The notes under the pieces: generated by a model
Seen by the model: only the letters and a program-made list of their open reading frames with translations
What the model was told of the DNA's origin: nothing
Database searches by the model: none
Translations under genes and position numbers: made by a program
In this document: piece after piece, positions 41,580 through 50,406 of the stretch
How the letters are laid out: every line of letters starts with the position of its first letter
Position numbering within the stretch: position 1 is the first letter of the stretch
Assembly: GCA_019638705.1 (NCBI GenBank)
Contig: JAHBTI010000006.1
Location: 1-64,000, forward strand
Origin: Bacteroidota bacterium
Lineage (GTDB): Bacteria; Bacteroidota; Bacteroidia; B-17B0; Aurantibacillaceae
Reading direction: 5' to 3'
DNA length: 64,000 nucleotides

Positions 41580-43199
41580 ATGAACAAATTAACTTTTATC
41601 TTCTTATTTCTTTCTGTACTTGGCTTTGCTCAAAAAAAAGAAAAAAAAGGCAATGCAGTAGGCGATGCCGCAAAAATGGCAATAGCCAAACAAAAATTAT
41701 ACGCTTTTGATTACGTTGGCGCACTAAATACTTACCGCGAAGTGGAACAAAACAATTCAAACGATGCCCCTCTGAAATATTATGTGGGGCTTTGTTATTT
41801 TAATTTAAAGCAATACGAAAATGCCAAACAAAAACTTTTAACGGCGGTGGACATAAATAAAGACCTGAAACCCGAAACACATTTGGTGCTGGCAAAAATT
41901 TATCAGATAGACGAAGAGTTTGATAAAGCCATAGATGCAGCGACAAAGTTTAAATCTTTCAAAAACGTGGAACAGGAAGATTTGGAAGATGCCGAGTTGC
42001 TCACCAAGCAATGTACCAATGCAAAAATGATGATTGAAAATCCTGTAAACGTAAACGTGATGAACATGGGTGCGGGCATTAACAGCGCGTATGACGACAA
42101 AAACCCCTGCATTACCGCCGATGGGCAAAAGTTAGTGTTTACCACACGCCGCCCCGAAAGCACAAGCGCACTTACCGATGTGCAGGGCGACGGAAAATAT
42201 TTTGAAAACATTTACATAGCCGATTATGATACAACCTCACACAAGTTTGCAAATGCAGCAAGCGTGGGAAAACCTGTAAACACATTGGCGCACGATGCCT
42301 GTACAAGCATTTCGCCCGATGGAAAACAAATTTTTATTTACCAAAACGACATTAATAATAAAGAATCTATTGGCGGGAATGTGTTTGTGAGCAAAGTGCA
42401 GGGCGACGGAAAATGGAAAAAGCCCGAATCGCTCGGAAAACCTGTTAATTCTACTTATTGGGAAGGCGGTGTGTGTATTTCGCCCGACGGAAAAAAATAT
42501 TTTTTCAGCAGCGAACGCCCGGGTGGTTACGGCAGAAGCGACATTTGGGTAGTGGAGCGCAAGAAAAAAGAGTGGGGAAAACCTGTAAATCTTGGTGCGG
42601 AAATAAACACGCCTTACGATGAAGCAGGAATGTTTTTAGCACCCGACGGAAAAACCTTGTTTTTTTGCAGCAACGGACCAAAAAGCATGGGCAGCTACGA
42701 TGTGTTTAAAACCGTTTACGAAAACGGAAAATGGAGTACGCCTGTAAACGTTGGTTATCCCATAAACACGGCAGCAAAAGAAGGGCAATTAACCATTAGC
42801 GCAGATGCGAGATACGCTTACGTTTCAAGCGACAGAAAAGGCGGCTTGGGTGAAAACGACATTTACAAAATTGATTTACAGGATTACGCCATTTTAGAAA
42901 AAGACGGCAAAAGAAAATCGTCAAACGGTTTAAGTATTATTAAAGGCATTATTCGCGAGGGTGGCGAGGGTTACGGCGTTCCTGATGTTGAAATTACATT
43001 GACAGATGAGGCAGGAACAACAGTTGTTGCTTCAACGCTTACCAACGAGAACGGTGAATATTTTCTTACCCTGAACGGCGGAAAATACATTTTGAATGTG
43101 GTGAAAAAAGGTTACGAAAAAATTACAGAACCCGTAAGCCTTGAAATTGGAGAAACAGAAGTTATTTCGTTGGAAAAAGGCTATTTGCTGAAAAAATAA
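41580..43199 (+). CDS. Exported PD40/WD40-like beta-propeller protein with TPR and C-terminal carboxypeptidase-like domain
   Basis: A 539-residue protein: signal peptide MNKLTFIFLFLSVLGFAQ; tetratricopeptide-like helices at residues 30-140 (PLKYYVGLCYFNLKQYENAK); five or six PD40 propeller blades with the motif SPDGKKYFFSSERPGG over residues 150-440; and a carboxypeptidase-regulatory-like domain (EGGEGYGVPDVEITLTDEAG) at 450-535. The usual C-terminal OmpA domain of T9SS-related PorE-like proteins is missing, so it may be a shorter relative that binds peptidoglycan-linked or gliding complexes indirectly. A probable terminator follows. Confidence 0.82.
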   Translation: MNKLTFIFLFLSVLGFAQKKEKKGNAVGDAAKMAIAKQKLYAFDYVGALNTYREVEQNNSNDAPLKYYVGLCYFNLKQYENAKQKLLTAVDINKDLKPETHLVLAKIYQIDEEFDKAIDAATKFKSFKNVEQEDLEDAELLTKQCTNAKMMIENPVNVNVMNMGAGINSAYDDKNPCITADGQKLVFTTRRPESTSALTDVQGDGKYFENIYIADYDTTSHKFANAASVGKPVNTLAHDACTSISPDGKQIFIYQNDINNKESIGGNVFVSKVQGDGKWKKPESLGKPVNSTYWEGGVCISPDGKKYFFSSERPGGYGRSDIWVVERKKKEWGKPVNLGAEINTPYDEAGMFLAPDGKTLFFCSNGPKSMGSYDVFKTVYENGKWSTPVNVGYPINTAAKEGQLTISADARYAYVSSDRKGGLGENDIYKIDLQDYAILEKDGKRKSSNGLSIIKGIIREGGEGYGVPDVEITLTDEAGTTVVASTLTNENGEYFLTLNGGKYILNVVKKGYEKITEPVSLEIGETEVISLEKGYLLKK

Positions 43200-43264
43200 T
43201 TTTAACGTTTTTAGATGCTAAAAAAAATATCCTCACGAAGAAAATTTGTTTAATATTGGGCTGC

Positions 43265-43292
43265 AAAATCGGAGCTCTCTCATGCCGATTTT
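43265..43292 (+). terminator. Possible terminator between the PD40 gene and dxs
   Basis: AAAATCGG / CCGATTTT, 8 bp perfect, with a 12-base loop. The downstream T run is short, so activity is uncertain. Confidence 0.4.
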
Positions 43293-43312
43293 AAAAATTT
43301 AGTTTTGTTTAA

Positions 43313-45274
43313 ATGGAAATTGTAAAAGGTTCAGGGTTTATTCCGGGTGAGTTATTGTCAAAAATTAATTCACCTGCCGATTTGCGCCAACTGAAAGAAG
43401 AGCAGTTGCTTCAATTAAGTGATGAGCTTCGTCAGTTTATTATTGATTTGGTTTCTGTTAAGGGTGGGCATTTTGGGGCATCGCTCGGCGTGGTTGAATT
43501 AACTGTTGCACTTCATTATGTTTTTAACACGCCTTACGACCAATTGGTTTGGGATGTTGGACATCAAGCTTACGGACACAAAATTCTCACGGGTCGCAGA
43601 GATGTGTTTCACACAAACCGCATTTACAAAGGCATTAGCGGTTTCCCGAAACGCAGCGAAAGCGAATACGATACCTTTGGTGTTGGACACTCCTCCACTT
43701 CAATCAGCGCGGCGTTGGGCATGGCGGTGGCAAGCCGTCATAACAACATAAAAGACAAACATCACATTGCCGTAATTGGCGATGGAGCTATGACCGCAGG
43801 TTTAGCCTTTGAAGGATTAAATCACGCAGGTGTTGAAAATGCAAATCTGTTGGTGGTATTGAATGATAATTGCATGAGCATTGACCCGAATGTGGGCGCG
43901 TTGAGAGAATATTTAACCGACATCACCACTTCGCACACATACAATAAAGCAAAGGACATGGTTTGGGAATTGCTCGGCAAGCTGAGTAAATTCGGAACAA
44001 GTGCACAGGAAATTGTAAGTAAAGTGGAGGGCGCGGTAAAAACAAGTTTGCTCAAACAAAGTAATTTATTTGAGTCTTTAAACTTCCGCTATTTCGGACC
44101 GGTGGACGGACACGATGTGGTGCGCTTAACCAAAGTGCTGGCAGATTTAAAAGATATTCCGGGACCAAAGCTGCTGCACGTTCTCACCAAAAAAGGCAAG
44201 GGCTATAAATTCAGCGAAGAGGGAAACGAAACACTTTGGCACGCACCGGGGCTGTTTAACAAAAATACAGGCGAAATAATTAAAGTAACTCCCAAAACTC
44301 CGCAAGCACCCAAATACCAAGATGTGTTTGGGCATACCATTGTGGAACTCGCAGAAAAAAATGAAAAAATTGTGGGCATAACTCCTGCCATGCCGTCGGG
44401 TTCTTCATTAAATATTATGATGAAAGCCATGCCCGAACGTGCGATTGATGTGGGCATTGCAGAGCAACACGCCGTTACGTTCAGCGCGGGCTTGGCAACA
44501 CAGGGCTTGGTTCCGTTTTGCAATATTTATTCATCGTTTATGCAACGGGCTTATGACCAAGTTATTCATGATGTGGCATTACAAAATTTAAAAGTTGTTT
44601 TTTGTTTGGACAGAGGCGGACTTGCAGGGGCTGACGGTGCAACACATCACGGCGCATACGATATAGCCTACTTCCGTTGCATACCCAATATGATTGTGAG
44701 CGCACCGATGAACGAAGAAGAATTGCGCAATTTAATGTACACTGCCCAATTAGACGAAGTGCAGGGAACGTTCAGCATTCGTTATCCGCGCGGAAACGGT
44801 GTAATGCCCGACTGGAAAAAACCGTTTACAAAAATTGAAATAGGTAAAGGCAGAAAAATAAAAGACGGAAAAGACATTGCAATTTTATCCATAGGCACGG
44901 CAGGAAATTTGGTAACACAAGCCCTTGAAAAATTAAGCAAGGATAATATTAATGCCGCGCATTACGATATGCGTTTTGCAAAACCGATTGACGAAGATTT
45001 GCTTCACGAAGTTTTTACTAACTTTGACAAAGTTATAACTGTGGAAGACGGCAGCATAATGGGTGGTATGGGCAGCGCGGTGTTGGAGTTTATGGCTGAT
45101 AACGGTTATTCTGCCAAAGTGGTTCGTTTGGGCATTCCCGATAAATTTGTTGAACATGGCGAGCAAGCCGAATTATACGAAGAGTGTGGATTTTCACCTG
45201 CGCACATTGCAGCAACGGCAACAAACATTTTAAGAGAAAACAGACAAATTAACATACACACAAAAACAAGTTAA
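43313..45274 (+). CDS. dxs: 1-deoxy-D-xylulose-5-phosphate synthase
   Basis: A 653-residue thiamine-diphosphate enzyme that joins pyruvate and glyceraldehyde 3-phosphate, the first step of the non-mevalonate isoprenoid pathway. The GDGAM motif is at 156-160 with N184/N186 of LNDNCMSI completing the cofactor site; the pyrimidine domain starts PKYQDVFGHTIVEL and has DVGIAEQHAVTFSAGLA with the catalytic glutamate; the C-terminal transketolase domain follows. Length is close to the usual 620-640. A small SRPBCC gene begins 5 bases after the stop. Confidence 0.97.
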   Translation: MEIVKGSGFIPGELLSKINSPADLRQLKEEQLLQLSDELRQFIIDLVSVKGGHFGASLGVVELTVALHYVFNTPYDQLVWDVGHQAYGHKILTGRRDVFHTNRIYKGISGFPKRSESEYDTFGVGHSSTSISAALGMAVASRHNNIKDKHHIAVIGDGAMTAGLAFEGLNHAGVENANLLVVLNDNCMSIDPNVGALREYLTDITTSHTYNKAKDMVWELLGKLSKFGTSAQEIVSKVEGAVKTSLLKQSNLFESLNFRYFGPVDGHDVVRLTKVLADLKDIPGPKLLHVLTKKGKGYKFSEEGNETLWHAPGLFNKNTGEIIKVTPKTPQAPKYQDVFGHTIVELAEKNEKIVGITPAMPSGSSLNIMMKAMPERAIDVGIAEQHAVTFSAGLATQGLVPFCNIYSSFMQRAYDQVIHDVALQNLKVVFCLDRGGLAGADGATHHGAYDIAYFRCIPNMIVSAPMNEEELRNLMYTAQLDEVQGTFSIRYPRGNGVMPDWKKPFTKIEIGKGRKIKDGKDIAILSIGTAGNLVTQALEKLSKDNINAAHYDMRFAKPIDEDLLHEVFTNFDKVITVEDGSIMGGMGSAVLEFMADNGYSAKVVRLGIPDKFVEHGEQAELYEECGFSPAHIAATATNILRENRQINIHTKTS

Positions 45275-45279
45275 ACAAC

Positions 45280-45672
45280 GTGGAAAAGATTAAAATATCT
45301 GTGAAACTTCACTGTACTGCCAAAGAGGTGTTCAGCGGTTGGCTGAATGATGCCGTTCATTCGGAATTTACGGGCAGCCAAGCCACCACAAGCCCCAGCG
45401 AAGGCGGAACGTTTTCTGTGTGGGACGGGTATATTACAGGAACTAACGTAGAAATATTCCCTTACAAAAAAATTATTCAAAAATGGCGCACCACCGATTT
45501 TGCACCCGAAGACGAAGATTCTTTGGTGGATATGTTCTTTACCTATAAAGACGATTGTACGCTTATTACAATCACTCATTCCAACTTGCCCGAAGGGCAA
45601 AGCGAACAATACAAAAAAATGTGGAAAGAAAATTACTTTGCAAGAATGAAAAAGTATTTTGAAAAGAAGTAA
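45280..45672 (+). CDS. SRPBCC/AHSA1-like protein
   Basis: A 130-residue protein of the START/Bet v1 superfamily, AHSA1 type: it opens IKISVKLHCTAKEVFSGWLN, the first strand and helix of the fold, and has FTYKDDCTLITITHSNLP. These bind hydrophobic ligands or act as Hsp90 activators or stress proteins; the ligand is unknown. GTG at 45280 is the start, 5 bases after the dxs stop, suggesting translational coupling. Confidence 0.8.
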   Translation: MEKIKISVKLHCTAKEVFSGWLNDAVHSEFTGSQATTSPSEGGTFSVWDGYITGTNVEIFPYKKIIQKWRTTDFAPEDEDSLVDMFFTYKDDCTLITITHSNLPEGQSEQYKKMWKENYFARMKKYFEKK

Positions 45673-45679
45673 GCGCGCA

Positions 45680-46699
45680 TTAAGGTCTGTACTTGCTTTT
45701 ACTCAAAATCTTTTTACTGTCTTTTTCTTTCATTAATTCGCCAAGCGAAATATCCTTGTTGTGTTTCATGTAACTTTTTACAATTTGCCAACCCACCCAC
45801 ATGGCTATTCGCGGCGGACAATCTTTGCTGATTGCGCCTGTAAACGGTCCTTCGCTGGTTAATTCACGAATGGTTTGCAAATTATTTTCATACAGTCTGT
45901 TTTTTTCGGCAAAATAACTCCACAATTGTTTTTCAAAATCGCGGCAATACTTTAATTGTTTGCCTGTGTAACCAATCAATAAACTGTCGTGTGCGTTTGG
46001 CAGCAAAGCGTTGATGGCGTAATATAATTTTCCGTAAAAAATGGTGTGGTTTAATAAAATATTTTCGGCTACATCATTATCAAATTCGGTAAGCAGCCAA
46101 CCCCGCATAATATCAGGAACAATATAATGTTCATTCATGTTTTTTGTCATATACTTTGGGAAACGCAACATCTGATAAAACTTTGCCGTATCGCCCATAT
46201 ACATATCCAATCCAAGCACAAAAGAACTGTCCATGTAGGAAAAAGCGTAATTCCAGCCTCTGAGGCAAGTAATTAAATTTTTAGGCAATTTTTTTTCGGG
46301 AAAATGATAATGAAAACGTTTTACACAATTGTTCAGTTGATTGTTTATGCTTTCAATTTTTGTGTCAGGGTATAATTTTTTAACGTAAGCATAGGTTTCT
46401 CGCACATCTTTATCGTTTACAAAATCCAATACTGACGGCTTATACAGCGTATCTTTTGTTCCGCCGCGATTGAGAAAATAAGCCAAATAATGTTCGTAAT
46501 AAATACCGTATTTATGTTTAATTATTTCAGATTGTTTATCAAAATTTTTTTCGTTCAGAGTAAACAAATCGTTATCCAATCTTAAAATTTTAAGCGGCTC
46601 TGTGTTCACGTTTGAAATATCAACTTCAAGCGAATTATTGTTACAGGAAACAAAAACCAAGAGCGGAAAAGTTAAAAACAAGAGGTTCTTTTTCATCAT
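45680..46699 (-). CDS. gldB: Gliding motility lipoprotein GldB
   Basis: A 339-residue lipoprotein with signal MMKKNLLFLTFPLLVFVSC. The mature sequence matches GldB: KILRLDNDLFTLNEKNFD, then YGIYYEHYLAYFLNRGG, VLDFVNDKDVRETY and the C-terminal GPFTGAISKDCPPRIAMWVG. GldB is needed for gliding motility and type IX-linked surface functions in Flavobacterium and is widely kept in the phylum. An exact -7 element lies 8 bases before the start (46708-46715), overlapping the space of the divergent promoter of the beta-barrel gene. Confidence 0.9.
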   Translation of the reverse strand: MMKKNLLFLTFPLLVFVSCNNNSLEVDISNVNTEPLKILRLDNDLFTLNEKNFDKQSEIIKHKYGIYYEHYLAYFLNRGGTKDTLYKPSVLDFVNDKDVRETYAYVKKLYPDTKIESINNQLNNCVKRFHYHFPEKKLPKNLITCLRGWNYAFSYMDSSFVLGLDMYMGDTAKFYQMLRFPKYMTKNMNEHYIVPDIMRGWLLTEFDNDVAENILLNHTIFYGKLYYAINALLPNAHDSLLIGYTGKQLKYCRDFEKQLWSYFAEKNRLYENNLQTIRELTSEGPFTGAISKDCPPRIAMWVGWQIVKSYMKHNKDISLGELMKEKDSKKILSKSKYRP

Positions 46700-46707
46700 T
46701 TGCGTTA

Positions 46708-46727
46708 CAAATTTATTTTACTTTTGT
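46708..46727. promoter_or_regulatory. Back-to-back divergent TAnnTTTG promoter elements
   Basis: Minus strand TAAATTTG (46708-46715, plus CAAATTTA) for gldB and plus strand TACTTTTG (46720-46727) for the beta-barrel gene, only 4 bases apart. Each promoter's upstream part lies in the other's transcribed region, so polymerases would exclude each other. The plus-strand element also decides that the barrel gene starts at 46754, not 46700. Confidence 0.6.
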
Positions 46728-46753
46728 GCAAAGTAACCATTAAAAAAAATACG

Positions 46754-47605
46754 ATGAAAAAGTTTTTATTTCTTTTTACCCTGTTGGTGTTTAGCTCAAC
46801 CATTTTAAAAGCACAAGCTGATGACGATGACAGAGATTGGCGGTTTGGTTTAAGAATTACGCCACAGCCTGCGTGGTTTGTGGGTGGCGACAAAAACAAT
46901 ATCCCCAAGGGAACTTTGTTTGCCTATGGTTTTGGTTTAAATATTGAACGCCGTTTTTCAAACGTTATTTCATTGATTACGGGTATTGGGGCTGATTTTG
47001 AGGGCGGCAAATACAGCGTGAAAAACGACTCGGCAGACAATTACCAAGTGCATTATTACAGAAATCAGTCAAACGAATTGGTAAAACCCGAAGACGGAAA
47101 GAAAAACGGCGATTTGCTTTGTCATCTCAACGAAAGAAAAATAAATACTACTATGGTGAGCATACCCGTTATTTTAAGACTTTCCACCAAAGAAATTAAC
47201 GGCATGAGGTATTACGGCTTGTTTGGCGCAGAAGTGGGCGTGCGCATTAAAACCACCGCCACCGATACTTATTACGAAACAGGAAAGTACATCAACGACA
47301 GCACTTACCAAAAAGTTAGCGGTGATATTTCTGAAACAGGTGTTAATATAAATCCCGATGCTTCGTTTATTCCTTTGCGTTTAGGTTTTAATGCAGGCGC
47401 AGGCTTGGAGTACCGTTTGTCGGGTTCTACGGCAGCCTTTTTAAATATTAATTTTTTTCGCGGGCTTACGCCTTTAATGCGTAACGAGTCAAAATATCTT
47501 TACAGTCATTCGGCTGTAAATTCTGACGGCAGCATTACTTATTCTTACATAAAACAAAAATTGTTTCAAACAGCAATACGCATCAGCGTAGGAATTATGT
47601 TTTAA
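46754..47605 (+). CDS. Outer-membrane beta-barrel protein
   Basis: A 283-residue protein with signal MKKFLFLFTLLVFSSTILKAQ and an alternating hydrophobic beta pattern ending in aromatic/hydrophobic residues (IRISVGIMF), as in outer-membrane barrels. Repeating strands such as RFGLRITPQPAWFVGG and PLRLGFNAGAGLEYRL suggest an 8-10 stranded barrel of the OMP_b-brl_2/PorT-like type. The upstream ATG at 46700 is excluded because the -7 element (46720-46727) is after it. It is divergent from gldB and ends in an interlocking TTAA with the next gene. A T9SS role (PorT-like) is possible but not shown. Confidence 0.78.
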   Translation: MKKFLFLFTLLVFSSTILKAQADDDDRDWRFGLRITPQPAWFVGGDKNNIPKGTLFAYGFGLNIERRFSNVISLITGIGADFEGGKYSVKNDSADNYQVHYYRNQSNELVKPEDGKKNGDLLCHLNERKINTTMVSIPVILRLSTKEINGMRYYGLFGAEVGVRIKTTATDTYYETGKYINDSTYQKVSGDISETGVNINPDASFIPLRLGFNAGAGLEYRLSGSTAAFLNINFFRGLTPLMRNESKYLYSHSAVNSDGSITYSYIKQKLFQTAIRISVGIMF

Positions 47606-47865
47606 ATAATTCTGTCTAAATAAAACAACAGTAAATTATAAGTGCGGTTAAATTCATCTTTGTAAGAAGTTGAATTGTATTCCGTAGCTCTTGCTTCGCT
47701 TAGGCTTTCAAAGTTTTTGAGTAAATGATTGTAAGTGTCTTTATCTAACTTTTCTAAAAATTTCGTTCGGTTGTTTTCCAGCATGGTGTAAATATCCAAT
47801 GCTTGTTTGTGCGCACTTGCACTGCTCGGATTTTTTATTTCGTTAATGAGATTGCTAAGGTTCAT
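47602..47865 (-). CDS. Conserved small protein of unknown function
   Basis: An 87-residue soluble, helical protein starting MNLSNLINEIKNP. The open frame continues to 47889, but the extra residues (MGDLGGCT) are encoded by the palindromic repeat at 47869-47896, so the shorter start at 47863-47865 is preferred. No domain recognised. Its stop interlocks with the barrel gene (TTAA, 47602-47605). Confidence 0.55.
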   Translation of the reverse strand: MNLSNLINEIKNPSSASAHKQALDIYTMLENNRTKFLEKLDKDTYNHLLKNFESLSEARATEYNSTSYKDEFNRTYNLLLFYLDRII

Positions 47866-47868
47866 AGT

Positions 47869-47896
47869 GCAGCCCCCTAAATCCCCCAAAGGGGGA
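47869..47896 (+). repeat. C-rich palindromic repeat, copy 2
   Basis: GCCCCCTAAATCCCCCAAAG then GGGGGA; TCCCCC-AAA-GGGGGA core at 47882-47896. Member of the family also at 3090, 47952 and 53762. Confidence 0.85.
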
Positions 47897-47951
47897 CTTT
47901 TTTACCGTTGTTTATAAATAATGATGTTGTCATGTTTTTCTAAGTTTCGCA

Positions 47952-47982
47952 GTTCCCCTCCTTTGGAGGAGTTAGAGGAGGC
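47952..47982 (-). repeat. C-rich palindromic repeat, copy 3
   Basis: Read on the minus strand it is AGCCTCCTCTAACTCCTCCA then AAGGAGGGGAACT; core CCTCC-AAA-GGAGG. It is 55 bases from copy 2 in inverted orientation, with no gene between. Confidence 0.8.
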
Positions 47983-48409
47983 TTTTATCCATTAAGTAAT
48001 GCTGAATTTGCCCCCACAACAAAAACGATTTTTCTTTTATAGTATAGCCACAGGTTTTGTAAAACTCAACAGCGTTTTCGCGGGCTTGAAGTTCAATAGT
48101 TTTTAATTGCATTTGCTTTGCTTTGTCTTCCAAAAAAATCAAAATCATTTTTCCGAGACCTTTTCCCTGCATATCATTTTCAACAGCCATAAAACGGATT
48201 TGTCCGATTTTATTTTCGTTTTCCTGCAAACGCCCGCAAGCAATAATGTTTCCGTTTTCATCTTCAATAAAGGCATTTACGCTGCTTTGCTCTAATGTGT
48301 CGGTAGCAGTTTCTGCGGGTTGATTCCAAGGGTCGCGCAAAATTTTGCAACGCAATTTTATGATTGCTTCTAATTGTTCGGGAGTATTTGCTTGTTTTAC
48401 TTTAAACAT
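47972..48409 (-). CDS. GNAT-family N-acetyltransferase
   Basis: A 145-residue acetyltransferase of the GNAT superfamily, close to the YjdJ/ElaA-like small enzymes. It has the acetyl-CoA segment QIRFMAVENDMQGKGLGKMI (Q/RxxGxG/A pattern) and ends with the beta strand ELQARENAVEFYKTCGYTIK. Acceptor unknown. The preferred start is MFKVKQAN at 48407-48409; the in-frame ATG at 48430 would give an extra seven residues. Its last codons overlap repeat copy 3. Confidence 0.85.
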   Translation of the reverse strand: MFKVKQANTPEQLEAIIKLRCKILRDPWNQPAETATDTLEQSSVNAFIEDENGNIIACGRLQENENKIGQIRFMAVENDMQGKGLGKMILIFLEDKAKQMQLKTIELQARENAVEFYKTCGYTIKEKSFLLWGQIQHYLMDKSLL

Positions 48410-48423
48410 TTTAATTTTAAATA

Positions 48424-48549
48424 AAACCACATAGATACATAGATTTCATAGTTCTTGCTAATCATATTAGTTTTCACATAGCATCGCGAAGCGATGAAAC
48501 TATGTTGTTCTGAAAAAATATCTATGCCTACTATGTTCCTATGTGGTTT
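48424..48549. repeat. CATAG-type palindromic repeat
   Basis: Arms AAACCACATAGATACATAGA... (48424-48451) and ...CTATGTTCCTATGTGGTTT (48522-48549) are reverse complements at about 22 of 28 positions, and a smaller perfect hairpin ATCGCGAAGCGAT lies inside (48483-48495). It fills the gap between the GNAT and CoA-transferase genes. Confidence 0.8.
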
Positions 48550-48556
48550 AATTCTT

Positions 48557-49639
48557 TTATTCCAAAAATTTAAATGCCACACTCGACACCGCTTCATAAT
48601 TTTTTTTCTCAAACTCAAATTGGCGAAGCATGGCTTGTGCTTCGGGCAATTCAAACACTTCTTTCAGATTACGGATTTTACCGATTGGGATTTCGCGCTC
48701 CACACATTTCTGAAACAAATCTTTGAAATTGAATTTGTTGATGTAATCGTACAAAATAGAGTAGAATTGTGTGCGATTGCTCACACGCAAATGATTGTTG
48801 GCGTACTGTGGATTTGTTGCCAAGCTCGGATATTGAATTAAGTCGCACAACTGTTTGAATTGTTTGTTGCTACCGATTGCAAAGGTTACGAGGTGATTAT
48901 CTTTTGTTTCAAACAATTCGCCGTAAGGCGCAATATTGGGGTGAATGCTGCCCGCAGGTTTTGGCAATGAATGTGCGATGAGCCAATTTGTGGCTTGATT
49001 GGCGAGTGAAGCTACGGCACTGTCAAACAAAGAAACGGAAATGTGCGCGCCTGTTTGGGTTTCGTAACGTTTCAGCAAAGCAATTAAAATGGCTTCTTTC
49101 AGTTGGTGTCCTGCCAATAAATCAATTAACGCCACAGGCATTTTTAAGGCTTTGGAATTTGGCTCGCCGTTCATGCTCATAAAACCACTTTCGGCTTGCA
49201 AAATCAAGTCATACGCGGTGCGCGGGGAATTTTCACCAAAACCGTTTACCGAAGCATAAATTAATTTCGGATTTATTTGCGAAAGTGTTTTGTAATCCAC
49301 TTTCAGTTTTTTGTCGTCGCCGCTTTTGTAATTGGTAATAACAATGTCTGCGGTTTTTATGAATTCGTATAATTTTTGCAGTTGTGAGGGAATTGTAATA
49401 TCCAACATCACACATTCTTTCATCGCGTTTACGCTCCAAAAATACGCGCTTGCGCTTTCTTTAATGTCTTCGCTTTTTAACTTCCAACTGCGGGTTACAT
49501 CACCATTGGTTTTTGGATTTTCAACTTTAATCACTTTCGCACCCAACTCCGCGAAAAAATAACCTACACTTGGTCCCGCCAAAACACCTGCTAATTCTAT
49601 TACTTTAAGGTTTTTGAAAATATGTTTTTGGTTAAGCAT
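48557..49639 (-). CDS. Class III (CaiB/BaiF-type) CoA-transferase
   Basis: A 360-residue interlocked-dimer CoA-transferase. The start FKNLKVIELAGVLAGPSVGY is the family opening; GAKVIKVENPKTNGDVTRSW and the segment around DLILQAESGFMSMNGEP (with the catalytic aspartate of the AYDLILQA strand expected here) fit. It moves CoA between carboxylic acids, such as carnitine-, formyl- or 2-hydroxyacyl derivatives; the substrate cannot be told. The protein is slightly short of the usual 380-400 at the C-terminus. The gene stands alone. Confidence 0.88.
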   Translation of the reverse strand: MLNQKHIFKNLKVIELAGVLAGPSVGYFFAELGAKVIKVENPKTNGDVTRSWKLKSEDIKESASAYFWSVNAMKECVMLDITIPSQLQKLYEFIKTADIVITNYKSGDDKKLKVDYKTLSQINPKLIYASVNGFGENSPRTAYDLILQAESGFMSMNGEPNSKALKMPVALIDLLAGHQLKEAILIALLKRYETQTGAHISVSLFDSAVASLANQATNWLIAHSLPKPAGSIHPNIAPYGELFETKDNHLVTFAIGSNKQFKQLCDLIQYPSLATNPQYANNHLRVSNRTQFYSILYDYINKFNFKDLFQKCVEREIPIGKIRNLKEVFELPEAQAMLRQFEFEKKNYEAVSSVAFKFLE

Positions 49640-49677
49640 TTATTTTGAAAGTGCATAGATACATAATTTCGTAGAAA

Positions 49678-49707
49678 ATTCTAAACTCTAATTACTAAAT
49701 TCTAAAT
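49678..49707. repeat. ATTCTAAA repeat, copy 1
   Basis: ATTCTAAACTCTAATTACTA then AATTCTAAAT, about 29 bases; a copy with three changes occurs at 58006-58034. Both are in intergenic space at the ends of genes. Confidence 0.6.
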
Positions 49708-49744
49708 GAAGCAATAGTATTCGCTTTATATGGATATAAAATGC

Positions 49745-49752
49745 TAAATTTG
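49745..49752 (+). promoter_or_regulatory. TAnnTTTG -7 element of the PIN module
   Basis: Exact TAAATTTG, 20 bases before the ATG at 49773. Confidence 0.6.
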
Positions 49753-49772
49753 ATTTATCAAAATTCAACCAT

Positions 49773-49985
49773 ATGAATACTGTTCAAAATAAACTTACTC
49801 AACTGCAATTAGAGCTTCTTAAAAGTTTTCGTTTTGTAACTGACGAGAAACAGCTCAGCGAAGTGAAATCATTGATGAATTTTTATTTCAAACAAAAATT
49901 AGATGAGGCTGTTTCTCGGGAAGAAAACAACCGAAACTATACAGAACGCATATACCAACAATGGCTTTCGGCAAATACAAAGTAG
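49773..49985 (+). CDS. Small protein upstream of a PIN toxin, probable antitoxin
   Basis: A 70-residue hydrophilic helical protein (MNTVQNKLTQLQLELLKSFR...EENNRNYTERIYQQWLSANTK). The size, charge and place directly before a PIN-domain gene (10 bases) fit a type II antitoxin; no ribbon-helix-helix or AbrB pattern is obvious, and the many aromatic and basic residues at the C-terminus would suit wrapping around the toxin. The promoter at 49745-49752 serves the module. Confidence 0.65.
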   Translation: MNTVQNKLTQLQLELLKSFRFVTDEKQLSEVKSLMNFYFKQKLDEAVSREENNRNYTERIYQQWLSANTK

Positions 49986-49995
49986 TTTGTAAAAG

Positions 49996-50406
49996 ATGAA
50001 AGTTGTTTTAGATACCAACTGTTTATTGAGTTGCATAGGCAAGCGTTCTTCGTACCGAAATGTGTTTGACGCATTTATTGAGGGGCGTTATGAATTGTGT
50101 GTTTCAACAGAAATTTTATTGGAATACGAAGAAAAGTTTATGGAGTTTTGGGGCGAAGCCGTAACACATAATTTGCTTGGTTTTATGCTTACCGCGCCAA
50201 ATGCCTCCATGCAGGATATTTTTTATTTCTTCAATCTTGTGCAGGGCGATGTTGATGATAACAAGTTTGCCGATACTTACATTGCCTCTATTGCTGATAT
50301 TTTGGTATCTAACGATAAAAAATTATTGGCTCTTAACGATTTGGTATTTCCTCCTATTAAAGTAATGCGGTTAGAGGAGTTTTCTGAATTATTAAAAACA
50401 TTATGA
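49996..50406 (+). CDS. PIN-domain toxin (putative VapC-like RNase)
   Basis: A 136-residue protein of the PIN fold, closest in pattern to the 'putative toxin-antitoxin system toxin component, PIN family' group. Acidic active-site residues appear in order: D6 in VVLDTNCLLS, E near STEILLEYEEKF, and the pair in GDVDDNKFADTYIA. PIN toxins cleave tRNA or rRNA. It is encoded between the probable antitoxin and a 50-residue protein whose ATG overlaps its stop (ATGA, 50403-50406). Confidence 0.83.
   Translation: MKVVLDTNCLLSCIGKRSSYRNVFDAFIEGRYELCVSTEILLEYEEKFMEFWGEAVTHNLLGFMLTAPNASMQDIFYFFNLVQGDVDDNKFADTYIASIADILVSNDKKLLALNDLVFPPIKVMRLEEFSELLKTL

Noticed and set aside
46700..46753. Longer start of the beta-barrel gene
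   Set aside because: The exact -7 element at 46720-46727 lies inside this stretch and the signal peptide starts at 46754.
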